The position numbers and the translations under genes are program-made. Under the pieces are notes generated by a model. That model was given only the letters and a program-made list of their open reading frames with translations, made no database searches and had not been told where the DNA came from. A stretch of DNA of 64,000 nucleotides from Bacteroides sp. Marseille-P3684 (lineage in GTDB: Bacteria > Bacteroidota > Bacteroidia > Bacteroidales > Bacteroidaceae): NCBI RefSeq assembly GCF_900291465.1, contig NZ_LT985808.1, positions 1,543,912 to 1,607,911 of the forward strand, written 5' to 3'. Positions 42,118 through 53,773 of the stretch are shown in pieces. Numbering within the stretch: position 1 is the first letter of the stretch; each line of letters starts with the position of its first letter.

Positions 42118-44763
42118 ATGAAAATGAATATCCTATGCGTGGGACTGCTCGTCTGCTGGTGGGCAGCCCCGTTGGAGGCCCGCTCGTTCGTCACGGTTGT
42201 GGCAGCGGACGGGAGTGGAGACTACCGTACCCTGCAGGAAGCCGTGAATGCCTGTCCGGCGGACGGAGACCGGCACCTCATCTTTGTGAAGAACGGGGTC
42301 TATGCTGAGCGGGTAAACCTGCCCAAGGGCAAGCTCATCAGTCTGCTGGGAGAAAGCCGCGACGGAGTGGTCCTCACCAACGACCGTAACCGGGGCAAGA
42401 ACAGCCCTTACCGGAACTTCCGCGACATCACGACCTTGCAATGCTACGGCGACGACTTCTACATGGAGAACCTCACCGTGCGCAATACGGCAGGCAATGT
42501 CGGGCAGGCGGAGGCGCACTTCATCGCCGGGGCACGTCAGGTCTACCGCGACTGCCGCTTCACCGGATACCAGGACACGCAGCGCACGAAGAACGGTGCG
42601 TACGCCTACTTGCAGAACTGCCGCATCGAGGGGGCTGTCGACTTTATTTATGGCGACGGGCTGATGTATTACGACCATTGCACGATTCATTCCGTGAAGG
42701 GAGGAGGATACCTGACGGCTCCTGCCGAGTGTGCCCATACGACGGAACCGGCTGCTGACGGCAAACCTCTTCATTATGGCTACATCTTCCGCAACTGCAA
42801 CCTTACGGCGGACCGAGACGTGCCTGCCGGAAGTTACTACCTGGGACGTCCGTGGAAGGAGCAGGCGGCTTCCTATTTCATCGGTTGCCGGCTGGGTGCG
42901 CACATCCATGCCAAGGGCTGGCGCGAGTGGAACGGTAACGAGGCGACTGCTGACTTTGCCGAGTCCGGCAGCCTGGATGCAAAAGGTGCTCCGGCAGATG
43001 TCAGCGGACGGGTGGCATGGAGCCGTCAGCTGTCCGAGGAGGACGCACGTCGGCTGACTCCCGAGACCGTGTTTGCCGTGATGCCCGGCGGAACAGACTT
43101 CCGTGTGAACGACTACTACCGTCCGGTGGAAGGTCCGGCGTGGGCAGAGCAGACGGGAAACGACCTGACTTGGGCTGCCGTACCCGATGCAGCGGGTTAC
43201 CTGGTGTTCTGCGACGGCAACTACCTGACCGCCGTCGAGGGGACTTCATGCCGGGTGGACCAGGCAGAAGGACATATCTATACGGTGAAAGCCGTCTCGG
43301 CTGTGGGAGCGACGAGCCGTGCCGTGCGTGCACTGACTGCGGGAGAACGGACGCTGAAGGCATTCCCGACGGCGGAGGGCTTCGGCAAGTATGCGTCCGG
43401 TGGAAGAGGAGGCAAGGTCGTCACGGTGACCAACCTGCAAGACGATGCCGAAGGGAAGACCGTCGGTTCGCTGCGGTGGGCGTTGAACCGCTATCCGAGT
43501 GACTTCACGGTGGTCTTTGCCGTGTCGGGCACCATCGACCTGGTGGCGCCGTTGCGCTGCAACAAGCAGAACTTCACCATCGCCGGACAGACGGCACCGG
43601 GCGACGGCATCTGCATCTCGAAGAACAAGGTGAACCTGGGAGGCTCGCGGAACTTCATCATCCGCCACGTACGTTTCCGGGTGGGCAATCAGGATGCCGG
43701 CGGACATCAGCTGTCTGCCAATGCCCTCGGTGCGGAGAACTGCACGAACTTCATCATCGACCACTGCTCGTTCAGCTGGTCGGCGGAAGAGAACCTCAAC
43801 ACCTTCGACGACCACTTCCACACCGTGCAGTGGTGCATCGTCAGCGAAGGACTGTACCGTGCCGGACATGTGAAAGGCGTACGCGGCTACGGATGCCAGT
43901 GGGGCGGTTCGTCGGCGACCTACCATCACAACCTGCTGGCGAACAACTCGTCGCGTTCCTGTCGCTTCAACGGTGCACGGGGCAAGGACGTGGGGCAGGA
44001 CCTCTCAGTCTACCTGGAATACATCAACAACGTAAACTACAACTGGGGTCGTGTCGCCTCCTGCTATGGTGCAGAGAACTCCTCGCAGCACCCCGACTAC
44101 TACGGCTATGAGTCGAACTTTGTGAACAACTACTACAAGCCCGGTCCTGCCACGCCGGAGTCGCTGCTCTTCTTCTTCGAGCAGTCAATGGCACGGAAGG
44201 GGGCTGTCTCGCGCGGCCCTTCGGTCTGGTACCTGAATGGGAATGTGATGGAAGGCGATGCGTCGGTGACGGCAGACAACTGGAAGGGCGTACGTCCCGG
44301 GAAAGGCATGACCTACACGGTGGAGGAGATGAAGTCCGACACGACGGTCGTCCCCTCCGGTCGGCGTGATGCACCGCAGTACCAGTATGACTGGCACCGG
44401 TATGCCTATCAGGATTATCAGCCTGCCGACGCGGCTTACGAAGCAGTGCTCAACGGGGCAGGAGCTTTCCCGCGCGATGCTGTCGACAGCCGTCTCATCG
44501 GTGACGTGCGCAGCGGAAGGGCTACGTACGGCAATGCCGGCATCATTGACTTGCCGACGGATGCCGAGGGCTTCCGTCCTTACCTGACGTATGGTTCCTG
44601 TTCGGATCAGGATGGTGACGGCATGGACGATGCCTGGGAGCTGGCACACGGACTGGACCCTGCCAATCCCGATGACGGCAACCGGCTGACCCCCTCCGGT
44701 TACACGATGCTGGAGGTTTATCTGAACAGCCTTGTCGGCGAGAACATACGCCTCTCCGATTAA
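42118..44763 (+). CDS. Pectinesterase (CE8)-pectate lyase (PL1-like) fusion
   Basis: 881 residues. Signal peptide MKMNILCVGLLVCWWAAPLEARS. CE8 domain (about 22-320): GDYRTLQEAVNACP, TGYQDTQRTKNGAY (catalytic region), GAVDFIYGDGLMYYD (catalytic Asp), YYLGRPWKEQ. A fibronectin-like link (about 335-408: LTWAAVPDAAGYLVFC...YTVKAVSAVG). Then a PL1-like beta-helix (about 413-760): AFPTAEGFGKYASGGRGGKVVTVTNLQDD, IIDHCSFSWSAEENLNTFDDHF, NRNFR-like sites and WGRVASCYGAENSSQHPDYYG. The C-terminus has a DQDGDGMDDAWE calcium-like loop. One chain would de-esterify pectin and cut it by beta-elimination, following GH28. The stop codon overlaps that of the opposite-strand GNAT gene. Confidence 0.93.
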   Translation: MKMNILCVGLLVCWWAAPLEARSFVTVVAADGSGDYRTLQEAVNACPADGDRHLIFVKNGVYAERVNLPKGKLISLLGESRDGVVLTNDRNRGKNSPYRNFRDITTLQCYGDDFYMENLTVRNTAGNVGQAEAHFIAGARQVYRDCRFTGYQDTQRTKNGAYAYLQNCRIEGAVDFIYGDGLMYYDHCTIHSVKGGGYLTAPAECAHTTEPAADGKPLHYGYIFRNCNLTADRDVPAGSYYLGRPWKEQAASYFIGCRLGAHIHAKGWREWNGNEATADFAESGSLDAKGAPADVSGRVAWSRQLSEEDARRLTPETVFAVMPGGTDFRVNDYYRPVEGPAWAEQTGNDLTWAAVPDAAGYLVFCDGNYLTAVEGTSCRVDQAEGHIYTVKAVSAVGATSRAVRALTAGERTLKAFPTAEGFGKYASGGRGGKVVTVTNLQDDAEGKTVGSLRWALNRYPSDFTVVFAVSGTIDLVAPLRCNKQNFTIAGQTAPGDGICISKNKVNLGGSRNFIIRHVRFRVGNQDAGGHQLSANALGAENCTNFIIDHCSFSWSAEENLNTFDDHFHTVQWCIVSEGLYRAGHVKGVRGYGCQWGGSSATYHHNLLANNSSRSCRFNGARGKDVGQDLSVYLEYINNVNYNWGRVASCYGAENSSQHPDYYGYESNFVNNYYKPGPATPESLLFFFEQSMARKGAVSRGPSVWYLNGNVMEGDASVTADNWKGVRPGKGMTYTVEEMKSDTTVVPSGRRDAPQYQYDWHRYAYQDYQPADAAYEAVLNGAGAFPRDAVDSRLIGDVRSGRATYGNAGIIDLPTDAEGFRPYLTYGSCSDQDGDGMDDAWELAHGLDPANPDDGNRLTPSGYTMLEVYLNSLVGENIRLSD

Positions 44764-45263
44764 CCCTCTTCCCCCGTCAGCTGCAGGGTGAGATCCTCCA
44801 CGTCGAGCCAGCGTCCGAATTTGCGTCCTACCTCGCTGAAGTGGGATGCCCGGCTGAATCCCAGCGCCCGGTGCAGGGCGACGCTCGCCTCGTTGGGGAC
44901 GGTGATGCAGGCCACCAGCACATGGTAGCCCCGCTCGCGGCATGCCCCGATGAGCCGCTCCATCAGGGCACGTCCGTATCCGTGGTGCGTGTGGTCGGGG
45001 TGCAGGTAGATGGTGGTCTCCACCGTCAGCCGGTAAGCCTCCTTGGTCTTCCACGGATGCACGTAGGCATAACCGACGAGCACTTCATCCTTCAGGCAGA
45101 CGAAGGCAGGTTGGGATTCGATGACGGGGAGCAGCAGGCGGCGCATCTCTTCAGCGGAAGGGACCGCCGTGTCGAAGGTTACCACCGTGTGCTGCACATA
45201 GTGGGCGTAAATCGCTCGGACGGCTGCGAGGTCGTCCTCTCTCATGGGACGTATCTGTATCAT
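44760..45263 (-). CDS. GNAT acetyltransferase of the phosphinothricin-acetyltransferase type
   Basis: 167 residues from the ATG at 45263; the frame is open 8 codons further. Begins MIQIRPMREDDLAAVRAIYAHYVQHTVVTFDTAVPSAEEM, as PAT/Bar-like N-acetyltransferases do; the acetyl-CoA loop is HPDHTHHGYGRALMERLIGACRERGYH and the end HRALGFSRASHFSEVGRKFGRWLDVEDLTLQL is also typical. It would acetylate a small amine, such as an amino-acid-like toxin or polyamine. It is convergent with the pectin genes and overlaps the stop of the fusion gene by 3 bp. Confidence 0.9.
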   Translation of the reverse strand: MIQIRPMREDDLAAVRAIYAHYVQHTVVTFDTAVPSAEEMRRLLLPVIESQPAFVCLKDEVLVGYAYVHPWKTKEAYRLTVETTIYLHPDHTHHGYGRALMERLIGACRERGYHVLVACITVPNEASVALHRALGFSRASHFSEVGRKFGRWLDVEDLTLQLTGEEG

Positions 45264-45284
45264 GCTTTTTTCAAATCTTTTAGG

Positions 45285-45292
45285 CAAAGGTA
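45285..45292 (-). promoter_or_regulatory. -7 element for the GNAT gene
   Basis: Minus-strand TACCTTTG, 21 bp before the ATG at 45263. Confidence 0.55.
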
Positions 45293-45306
45293 AGGAAAAT
45301 AGCTCC

Positions 45307-45314
45307 TATCTTTG
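45307..45314 (+). promoter_or_regulatory. -7 element for the TPR gene
   Basis: TATCTTTG, 29 bp before the ATG at 45344. Together with 45285-45292 it forms back-to-back promoters. Confidence 0.6.
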
Positions 45315-45343
45315 TCCGCACATTCGTAAAACATCCGACCGAC

Positions 45344-46165
45344 ATGAAGAAACTCATTGCAGGGGCTTTCGCAGCTCTCTTCCCCTTGTGCGCCGGGGCG
45401 CAGACCTATCAGGAACTGGCGGAACATGCCTTCCGCTGTGTGGAGGCCGACAGCCTCGACCGGGCAGTCGTCCTGTTTCAGGAGGCGCTGAAGAAAGAGC
45501 CCGGCAACGCCTTCAACGCTTCGCTCTTTGCCGGAGTGGGAGAGATTTACCACCGTCAGGGACGTCAGCAGGAAGCCATCGAGCAGTACAGCCTCTCGCT
45601 TAACCTCCGTCCGAAGTCCGTCCCGACGTTGCTTGCCCGTGCGGGAGTCTATATGGAAGTGGGCGATGAACGCCGTGCATACACGGACTATTGCGATGTG
45701 CTCGACCTGGACAAGGACAACCGCGAAGCCCTCTTCTTCCGTGCCTACATCAATATGGAGCAACGCGACTACCGTGCCGCCCGTGTCGACTATGAACGCT
45801 TGCTGTTGCTCGATGCCAATCACTTCAATGCCCGCCTCGGTCTGGCTATCCTCAACCAGAAAGAAGGTCGCCTGAAGGAGGCCAATGACCAACTGTCCAC
45901 ACTCCTCACAGCCCATCCGCAAGAAGCTTCCCTCTATGCAGCCCGTGCCGATGTCGAGAAGGAACTGAAGGCTTATGACCTTGCCCTGCTCGACATGAGC
46001 GAGGCCATCCGCCTGCAACCTTCACAGGCGCAACATTACCTCATCCGTGCCGCCATCTATGTGAAGTTGGGCAGGAAGAAGGACGCGCGTGCCGACCTGG
46101 AGCGTGCCGTCGAACTGGGTGTTCCCCGTGTTTCGCTGAAGGATTTTATCCGGGATAATGAGTGA
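45344..46165 (+). CDS. Exported TPR-repeat protein
   Basis: 273 residues. Signal peptide MKKLIAGAFAALFPLCAGAQ, then about seven tetratricopeptide repeats (for example ASLFAGVGEIYHRQGRQQEAIEQYSLSLNLRPKS and HYLIRAAIYVKLGRKKDARADLERAVELG). TPRs make helical scaffolds for protein partners; no catalytic domain is present. Single gene with its own promoter, followed by the third composite element. Confidence 0.85.
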   Translation: MKKLIAGAFAALFPLCAGAQTYQELAEHAFRCVEADSLDRAVVLFQEALKKEPGNAFNASLFAGVGEIYHRQGRQQEAIEQYSLSLNLRPKSVPTLLARAGVYMEVGDERRAYTDYCDVLDLDKDNREALFFRAYINMEQRDYRAARVDYERLLLLDANHFNARLGLAILNQKEGRLKEANDQLSTLLTAHPQEASLYAARADVEKELKAYDLALLDMSEAIRLQPSQAQHYLIRAAIYVKLGRKKDARADLERAVELGVPRVSLKDFIRDNE

Positions 46166-46192
46166 GTGGGGGAGATGATGGGTGGCGTGTGG

Positions 46193-46760
46193 TTGTCAAA
46201 AAGCAACCATTCCCACTGTTTCCTCTTGACAAATTTGCGGAAATGCACCTTTTGTGCTAACTCGTCTTTTCTCAAATCCGCTTAAACTAGCGTTCAATTG
46301 CAAATGAATACAAACGAAAATGCTCTAAAAAGCCTCTTGTTTTAGAAAACTATACAGTTGAATTTCGGAATCCTTACGTTTTAACGTCCAAACAATGTTG
46401 TTTCACGCGTCAAACAATATTGTTTGGCGAGTCAAACACATTAGTTTCACCTCTCAAACAATATTGTTTCGTCCGCGAAAGTCCAATCTTTGGAAAATGG
46501 AATGCAAAAACACCGGGTTTCACTCTCCAGAAGGTGAGTGGTGTAAACAAATCGGAAGGTTTCGTTATGCGTGGTGTATGTATCTTCCGATGTCTGTCGG
46601 GAAAGGTCCTGTGTCTGTAAGGTTTCAGAATAATGCCATTCCGTGTACATCTGCATCCATGTGTATTTTGCGAATCGCCCGAGAAGGGCCTTGGAATCCA
46701 CCAAACTGTATTTTGGTGCGAGGAAAGGCACTGTGGAAGGCTTCGTTTGACAAAATGTCA
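46193..46760 (+). repeat. Composite intergenic element, copy 3
   Basis: Starts with the 19 bp identical to copy 2 (TTGTCAAAAAGCAACCATT, 46193-46211) and ends with GTTTGACAAAATGTCA (to 46760). First palindrome to the right end is 370 bp, identical to copy 2. The right end carries TGACA-AAA-TGTCA where copy 2 has TGACA-TTT-TGTCA: the 3-bp centre changed and the palindrome arms did not. It fills the non-coding space after the TPR gene. Confidence 0.75.
46390..46491. repeat. Palindrome array 3, 22-bp period
   Basis: 14-bp units at 46390, 46412, 46434 and 46456 (AAACAATGTTGTTT, AAACAATATTGTTT, AAACACATTAGTTT, AAACAATATTGTTT) and a degenerate fifth at 46478 (AAAGTCCAATCTTT). The spacers are CACGCGTC, GGCGAGTC, CACCTCTC and CGTCCGCG. 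Confidence 0.9.
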
Positions 46761-46775
46761 AAAGTGATTTGGAAA

Positions 46776-46806
46776 TGTAGGGGCGACCGGTCTGGTCGCC
46801 CGGTCC
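46776..46806. repeat. REP-like hairpin, copy 2
   Basis: GGGCGACC...GGTCGCCC around GGTCT, inside the same 31-bp frame as the copy at 12293-12323. The stem differs at one base pair on each arm, C:G here against G:C there, so the pairing is kept. Confidence 0.8.
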
Positions 46807-46948
46807 AACCAAGTTCCGTTTTTAATCGGATAAGTGGAATGTTGGCTTCAATGTGAACCGGGAATTATATGTGAAGCCGGACATGAAACAGGTCTTTCCC
46901 TCCACTCCCTTTCCAAAATAGTTTCTAACTTTGTGGCATGACCATTGA

Positions 46949-47254
46949 GAACTGGGTGACGGACATAGTCATCTCACGGAGGTCTATGCGGTCAAAGAGG
47001 AGCCGTCCGATGAATGGAGTGCCTTCGGCTACATCGACGGATTTGAGTTTGAACCGGGATACGAGTACAGGATAAGGATAAGCAGGACCAGTTACCTGGA
47101 TTACAGCATGGGGCAACCGGCTTGGGACGAACAGAAATTGCTGGAGGTAATCTCCAAGGACAAGAAGGACTCGGAAGGCTTGCCGTTGCACTTGATTCCG
47201 GAAGCGGGAGTGAAATCGGTCGTGGTGGCCTATAAACTTTCGTCAATAGGATGA
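46949..47254 (+). pseudogene. Remnant of a DUF4377-like gene
   Basis: An open frame without a usable start codon, from the stop at 46946 to TGA at 47252-47254, contains HLTEVYAVKEEPSDEW, AFGYIDGFEFEPGYEYRIRI and a tail KLLEVISKDKKDSEG. This pattern (VK-E, an IEGFxYExGYEY turn, then LLEVISKxK) looks like the C-terminal half of DUF4377. A TAACTTTG (46926-46933) sits next to an out-of-frame ATG at 46938. The N-terminal half and signal peptide are missing, so this is probably a deletion or frameshift relic. Family assignment is moderate. Confidence 0.5.
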
Positions 47255-47344
47255 ACTCTTTCGTCAACTTGGACCGGATGGTCCAGAATACATCGGGAAA
47301 CAGTTGAGTGGTACTTCAATTTTTGCTATCTTGTCGCCGCTTTA

Positions 47345-47381
47345 CAGCCCCGCTTTGCTCCGGATGAGGAACAAGGGGCTG
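47345..47381 (+). promoter_or_regulatory. Hairpin in front of the beta-galactosidase gene
   Basis: CAGCCCC (47345-47351) pairs with GGGGCTG (47375-47381). It lies 34 bp before the GH2 ATG. No clear TAnnTTTG element is visible in this gap. Confidence 0.4.
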
Positions 47382-47411
47382 GAATCCGAATACAACAATC
47401 AAACCCTATAA

Positions 47412-50513
<3,102 letters not shown>

Positions 50514-50556
50514 GGGGCAATGAACCGATAGGACAGTCCTGTTGAGATAAAAATAA

Positions 50557-50599
50557 ACATCCCCGTCGTGATTTCATGTCATCGGCGGGGATGTTTTTT
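50557..50599 (+). terminator. Terminator after the beta-galactosidase gene
   Basis: ACATCCCCG (from 50557) pairs with CGGGGATGT (to 50594), with a CG/CG continuation towards the loop; TTTTTTC follows. Confidence 0.85.
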
Positions 50600-50652
50600 C
50601 GTTTCTTCCTACCCGGAAGCTTACGGGGTTGACGGTCGGAATCTCAGGATGC

Positions 50653-52476
50653 TCACTGCTTCTTCAGGTACTTCCGGATGAGGCTGACGAAGCCATCGCC
50701 GTATTTCTCCCGTTTAAAGTCCCCGATGCCGCTGATGTTCCCGAACGCCTCTACCGTTGTCGGACGAATACTGCACAGCAGGTGCAGCACTTTGTCAGAA
50801 AGGACAATGTATGCGGGGTAGCCTTGCTCGTCGGCTAATTTCTTACGGTGAGCACGGAGTATTTCAAACAAATCGTCGTCCTCTTCCCGCAGCTCGGGCT
50901 TGAGCAGCGGACGTTCTTTCTCGACACTCTTCTTCCGTTGTCCTTTTTTCTTGGTTTCTTCCTTGTCGCGCCGGATGACTACCAGCATGGCTTTCTCCTG
51001 TCCGAAGAGAATCTTGCGCCCGCTTTCCGTCACCTTCAGGTGATTGTCCTCGTTGTAGGCAATCTCGAAATAGCCCAGCTGCAGCATTTGCAGCAGATAG
51101 TCCTGCCAGTCGCGTGCCGGTACGTCGCGTCCGGCTCCGAAGGTCTTCAACCGGTCGAAGCCGTTGGAGGTAATCTCATGGGTGTAGTTTCCTCGCAGGA
51201 CATCGACCAGCAGGTGGGTACTGATGCGTTCATTGGCACGGACGATAGCACTCAATGCTTTCTGCACCAGGATGGTCCCGTCAAAGCGTTGGGGAGGATT
51301 CAGGCAGACGTCGCAATGTCCGCAGTCATATTCGCGATTCTCTCCGAAATAGTTGAGCAGGATGCGTCTCCGGCAGATGTCGGCTTCGGCATATTGCTGC
51401 ATGCGGTGGAGCTTGTCGAGGTTGATTTCCTGTTGCGAGCTTTCGTTGGCAAATTTGGACAGCAGGATGATGTCCCCCAACGAGTAGAACAGCAGTGTGT
51501 CCGACTCCAGTCCGTCTCGTCCGGCGCGGCCTATCTCCTGGTAGAAGTTCTCCATGCTCTTGGGCAGGTTGTAGTGGATGACCCAACGTACGTTCGACTT
51601 GTCGATGCCCATGCCGAATGCGATGGTCGCACACACCACCTGTACCCGGTCGTTGATGAAGTCCTCCTGTGCACGGTCCCGTGCTGCGGGACTGAGTCCG
51701 GCATGGTACATGGTGGCGGAGATTCCATGCCGTTGCAGGGCGGCTGCGACTATTTCCGTCTTGTTCCGGCTCATGCAGTAGATGATGCCGCATTGCCCCC
51801 GGTGACGGTCGATGAAGTCAAGGATGGCGCGCATCTTCTCCTTCTGTTGGTATCCCCGTTTCACGGTCAGGCTCAGGTTCGGACGGTCGAACGAGGAAAT
51901 GAAGATACGCGGGTCTTTCAGTTGCAGCTGGTCGAGGATGTCCTGCCGCGTGATTTTGTCGGCAGTGGCAGTGAGAGCAATCATCGGTATGCGTGGAAAT
52001 TCCTTGCGCAGGACCTTGAGCTGGGTATATTCCGGACGGAAGTCATGTCCCCACTGGGAGATGCAATGCGCCTCGTCGATGGCAAAGAGGGATACGTTGA
52101 TGTCTTTCAGCAGGAAATTCACTTCGCCCATCAGGCGTTCGGGAGAGATATAGAGCAGCTTGATGCGTCCTTGCAGGCAATTCTTGCGTAGCAGGGCATT
52201 CTCTGCCTCCGAGTTGCCGCTGTTGAGTGCTGCGGCAGCGATACCGTTGGCGCGCAGTGCCTCCACCTGGTCTTTCATGAGGGAGATGAGCGGCGATATC
52301 ACCACCGTTGTTCCCTCCATCAGCAGGGCGGGCAGCTGGTAACAGATGGATTTTCCTCCACCGGTCGGCATGAGCACCAGGGTGTCTCTGCGGGCAAGGA
52401 CATTGCGTATGATTTCTTCTTGGAGAGGTCGGAACGAGTCGTATCCGAAGTAAGTTTTCAGTGTCTGTAACATCAT
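50653..52476 (-). CDS. recQ: RecQ-type ATP-dependent DNA helicase
   Basis: 607 residues from the ATG at 52476; a second ATG lies one codon on, and the -7 element at 52506-52513 rules out the much longer open frame. Helicase signatures: TYFGYDSFRPLQEEI, MPTGGGKSICYQLP (Walker A), FAIDEAHCISQWGHDFRPEY (DEAH), IALTATAD, GIIYCMSRNKTE, MGIDKSNVRWVIHYNLPKSMENFYQEIGRAGRDG. RQC zinc-binding cysteines follow (CRRRILLNYFG, DCGHCDVCLNPP) and a C-terminal HRDC domain (about 530-607). Acts in recombination repair and restart of forks. A lysine-rich insert (KEETKKKGQRKKSVEKER) precedes the HRDC domain. Confidence 0.96.
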   Translation of the reverse strand: MMLQTLKTYFGYDSFRPLQEEIIRNVLARRDTLVLMPTGGGKSICYQLPALLMEGTTVVISPLISLMKDQVEALRANGIAAAALNSGNSEAENALLRKNCLQGRIKLLYISPERLMGEVNFLLKDINVSLFAIDEAHCISQWGHDFRPEYTQLKVLRKEFPRIPMIALTATADKITRQDILDQLQLKDPRIFISSFDRPNLSLTVKRGYQQKEKMRAILDFIDRHRGQCGIIYCMSRNKTEIVAAALQRHGISATMYHAGLSPAARDRAQEDFINDRVQVVCATIAFGMGIDKSNVRWVIHYNLPKSMENFYQEIGRAGRDGLESDTLLFYSLGDIILLSKFANESSQQEINLDKLHRMQQYAEADICRRRILLNYFGENREYDCGHCDVCLNPPQRFDGTILVQKALSAIVRANERISTHLLVDVLRGNYTHEITSNGFDRLKTFGAGRDVPARDWQDYLLQMLQLGYFEIAYNEDNHLKVTESGRKILFGQEKAMLVVIRRDKEETKKKGQRKKSVEKERPLLKPELREEDDDLFEILRAHRKKLADEQGYPAYIVLSDKVLHLLCSIRPTTVEAFGNISGIGDFKREKYGDGFVSLIRKYLKKQ

Positions 52477-52505
52477 GGACGGATGTCTGTTTTTAGTATG
52501 GTCTG

Positions 52506-52513
52506 CAAAGATA
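52506..52513 (-). promoter_or_regulatory. -7 element for recQ
   Basis: Minus-strand TATCTTTG, 29 bp before the recQ ATG. Confidence 0.6.
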
Positions 52514-53133
52514 CATAAATAGGTTGAAGGGGCAAGACGGCCTCTTCTCGAATTGAGTCGTTGGGGATGAAGGAGTCTCCCGATGTTTTCAAGAAGCCTT
52601 TTCCGATGGGGCTTATTGTTTACAATACAAGTTACTTGATTTATTCTTAATTCTTTACAAATGGAAGTGCTTTTAAAATTCCTGATTCTTGTATACTCGA
52701 AAATGTTTTTGTTAATTATTGAATAAGATTTTCCCCTTTTAAGACGAATTCCTAGAAAGAATGATAACGTGGATTTCACCTATATATAATAGGTATAGTC
52801 AAGTTTCATTTGGGCGTCCGATGGGAAATAATCTCATTTCATTCCGTAACAGACGGTACCCGCCCCGAAACTCACAAATCGACTTTGGTTTCTTGCATTT
52901 AAGCGTGCGTTATACATCAAATGAACCCCCGACATGGTTTCAAATGAAATTTAAAGTAAAACAATCAGGTGTTTCAGTTTTTTTATTTCGTAAGTCTCCG
53001 AAAAGGATTAATCGGGTTAATATTCTTTTTGAAAAAAAAAAGATTAAAGATGTATTGTTTACAGAAAAAAATATATGTACTTTGTGTGAATCCAAGGAAA
53101 AGAGAATTAATGTAAAAATTTCTACAAGAACTT
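52514..53133. other. AT-rich non-coding stretch between recQ and the AraC-type gene
   Basis: About 620 bp much richer in A/T than the flanking genes. It contains one short palindrome, ACCTATATATAATAGGT (52778-52794), and repeated TTTCATTTG/TTTCAAATG motifs, but no array with a 22-bp period and no credible gene. Probably the regulatory region of the AraC-type gene, or a spacer. Confidence 0.5.
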
Positions 53134-53598
53134 ATGACAAAAATGGCGAAGGATGTTGAAGGAGGAGAGGTACGTCGCCCCTACAACATTAGAGAAAGAA
53201 AGGAAAAGGATGCTGCTTATCGGTCCTTGATCCGCGCTGAACTGGCGGACGAACTGTATGATAAGATTGTGAACATCATCGTTGCTCAGAAGAAGTACAA
53301 AGATCCTGACTATTCTGCCAAGGAGCTGGCGTCGGACTTGAAGACCAATACCCGCTACCTGTCAGCAGTCATCAACTCACGCTTCGGTATGAACTACTCG
53401 TGTCTGGTCAATGAATACCGCATCCGCGAAGCGGCACACCTGTTGATTGACCGGCGTTATCTGGACAAGAACGTGGAAGAAATCAGTACGATGGTAGGCT
53501 TTGCCAACCGTCAGTCGTTCTATGCCGCATTCTATAAGTTGAAAGGGGAGACTCCCCGCAACTATAGACGGAGACATCTGGAGAAGAACAGCAAGTAA
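53134..53598 (+). CDS. AraC-family DNA-binding regulator (HTH only)
   Basis: 154 residues. The first 50 are a charged helical lead-in; the rest is a two-helix-turn-helix AraC domain (about 52-150): DPDYSAKELASDLKTNTRYLSAVINSRFGMNYSCLVNEYRIREAAHLL and EISTMVGFANRQSFYAAFYKLKGETPRNYRR. No sensor domain is present, so this is a bare regulator of the kind found at the end of hybrid histidine kinases or alone. It faces the same way as the M49 peptidase gene 170 bp downstream and could control it or the upstream AT-rich region. The target is unknown. Confidence 0.88.
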   Translation: MTKMAKDVEGGEVRRPYNIRERKEKDAAYRSLIRAELADELYDKIVNIIVAQKKYKDPDYSAKELASDLKTNTRYLSAVINSRFGMNYSCLVNEYRIREAAHLLIDRRYLDKNVEEISTMVGFANRQSFYAAFYKLKGETPRNYRRRHLEKNSK

Positions 53599-53773
53599 CT
53601 TCACACGATAGCTTGAAATTGGGAAGGTTGTCTGGAAAGTCTGCTTTGACGTTGGGCTAGGGAAGGGGAGGGGACTCCTGCTTTCTGAATTGAGAGAATG
53701 GGTGCCCGGACGCTGAAGCGCTTTGCAGACAACCTTCATTTGTTGATACCATGAATTCAAAATAATAGTGATT

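Noticed and set aside
52477-52779. 101-codon extension of RecQ
   Set aside because: A promoter element and AT-rich non-coding sequence lie in it; RecQ starts normally at 52476.
52761-53159. 132-codon frame before the AraC-type gene
   Set aside because: Low-complexity, AT-rich, overlaps the start of the regulator and shows no domain.
53173-53183. GTCGCCCCTAC as a third REP-like hairpin
   Set aside because: Only one arm is present and it lies in the AraC-type coding region, so it is probably chance.
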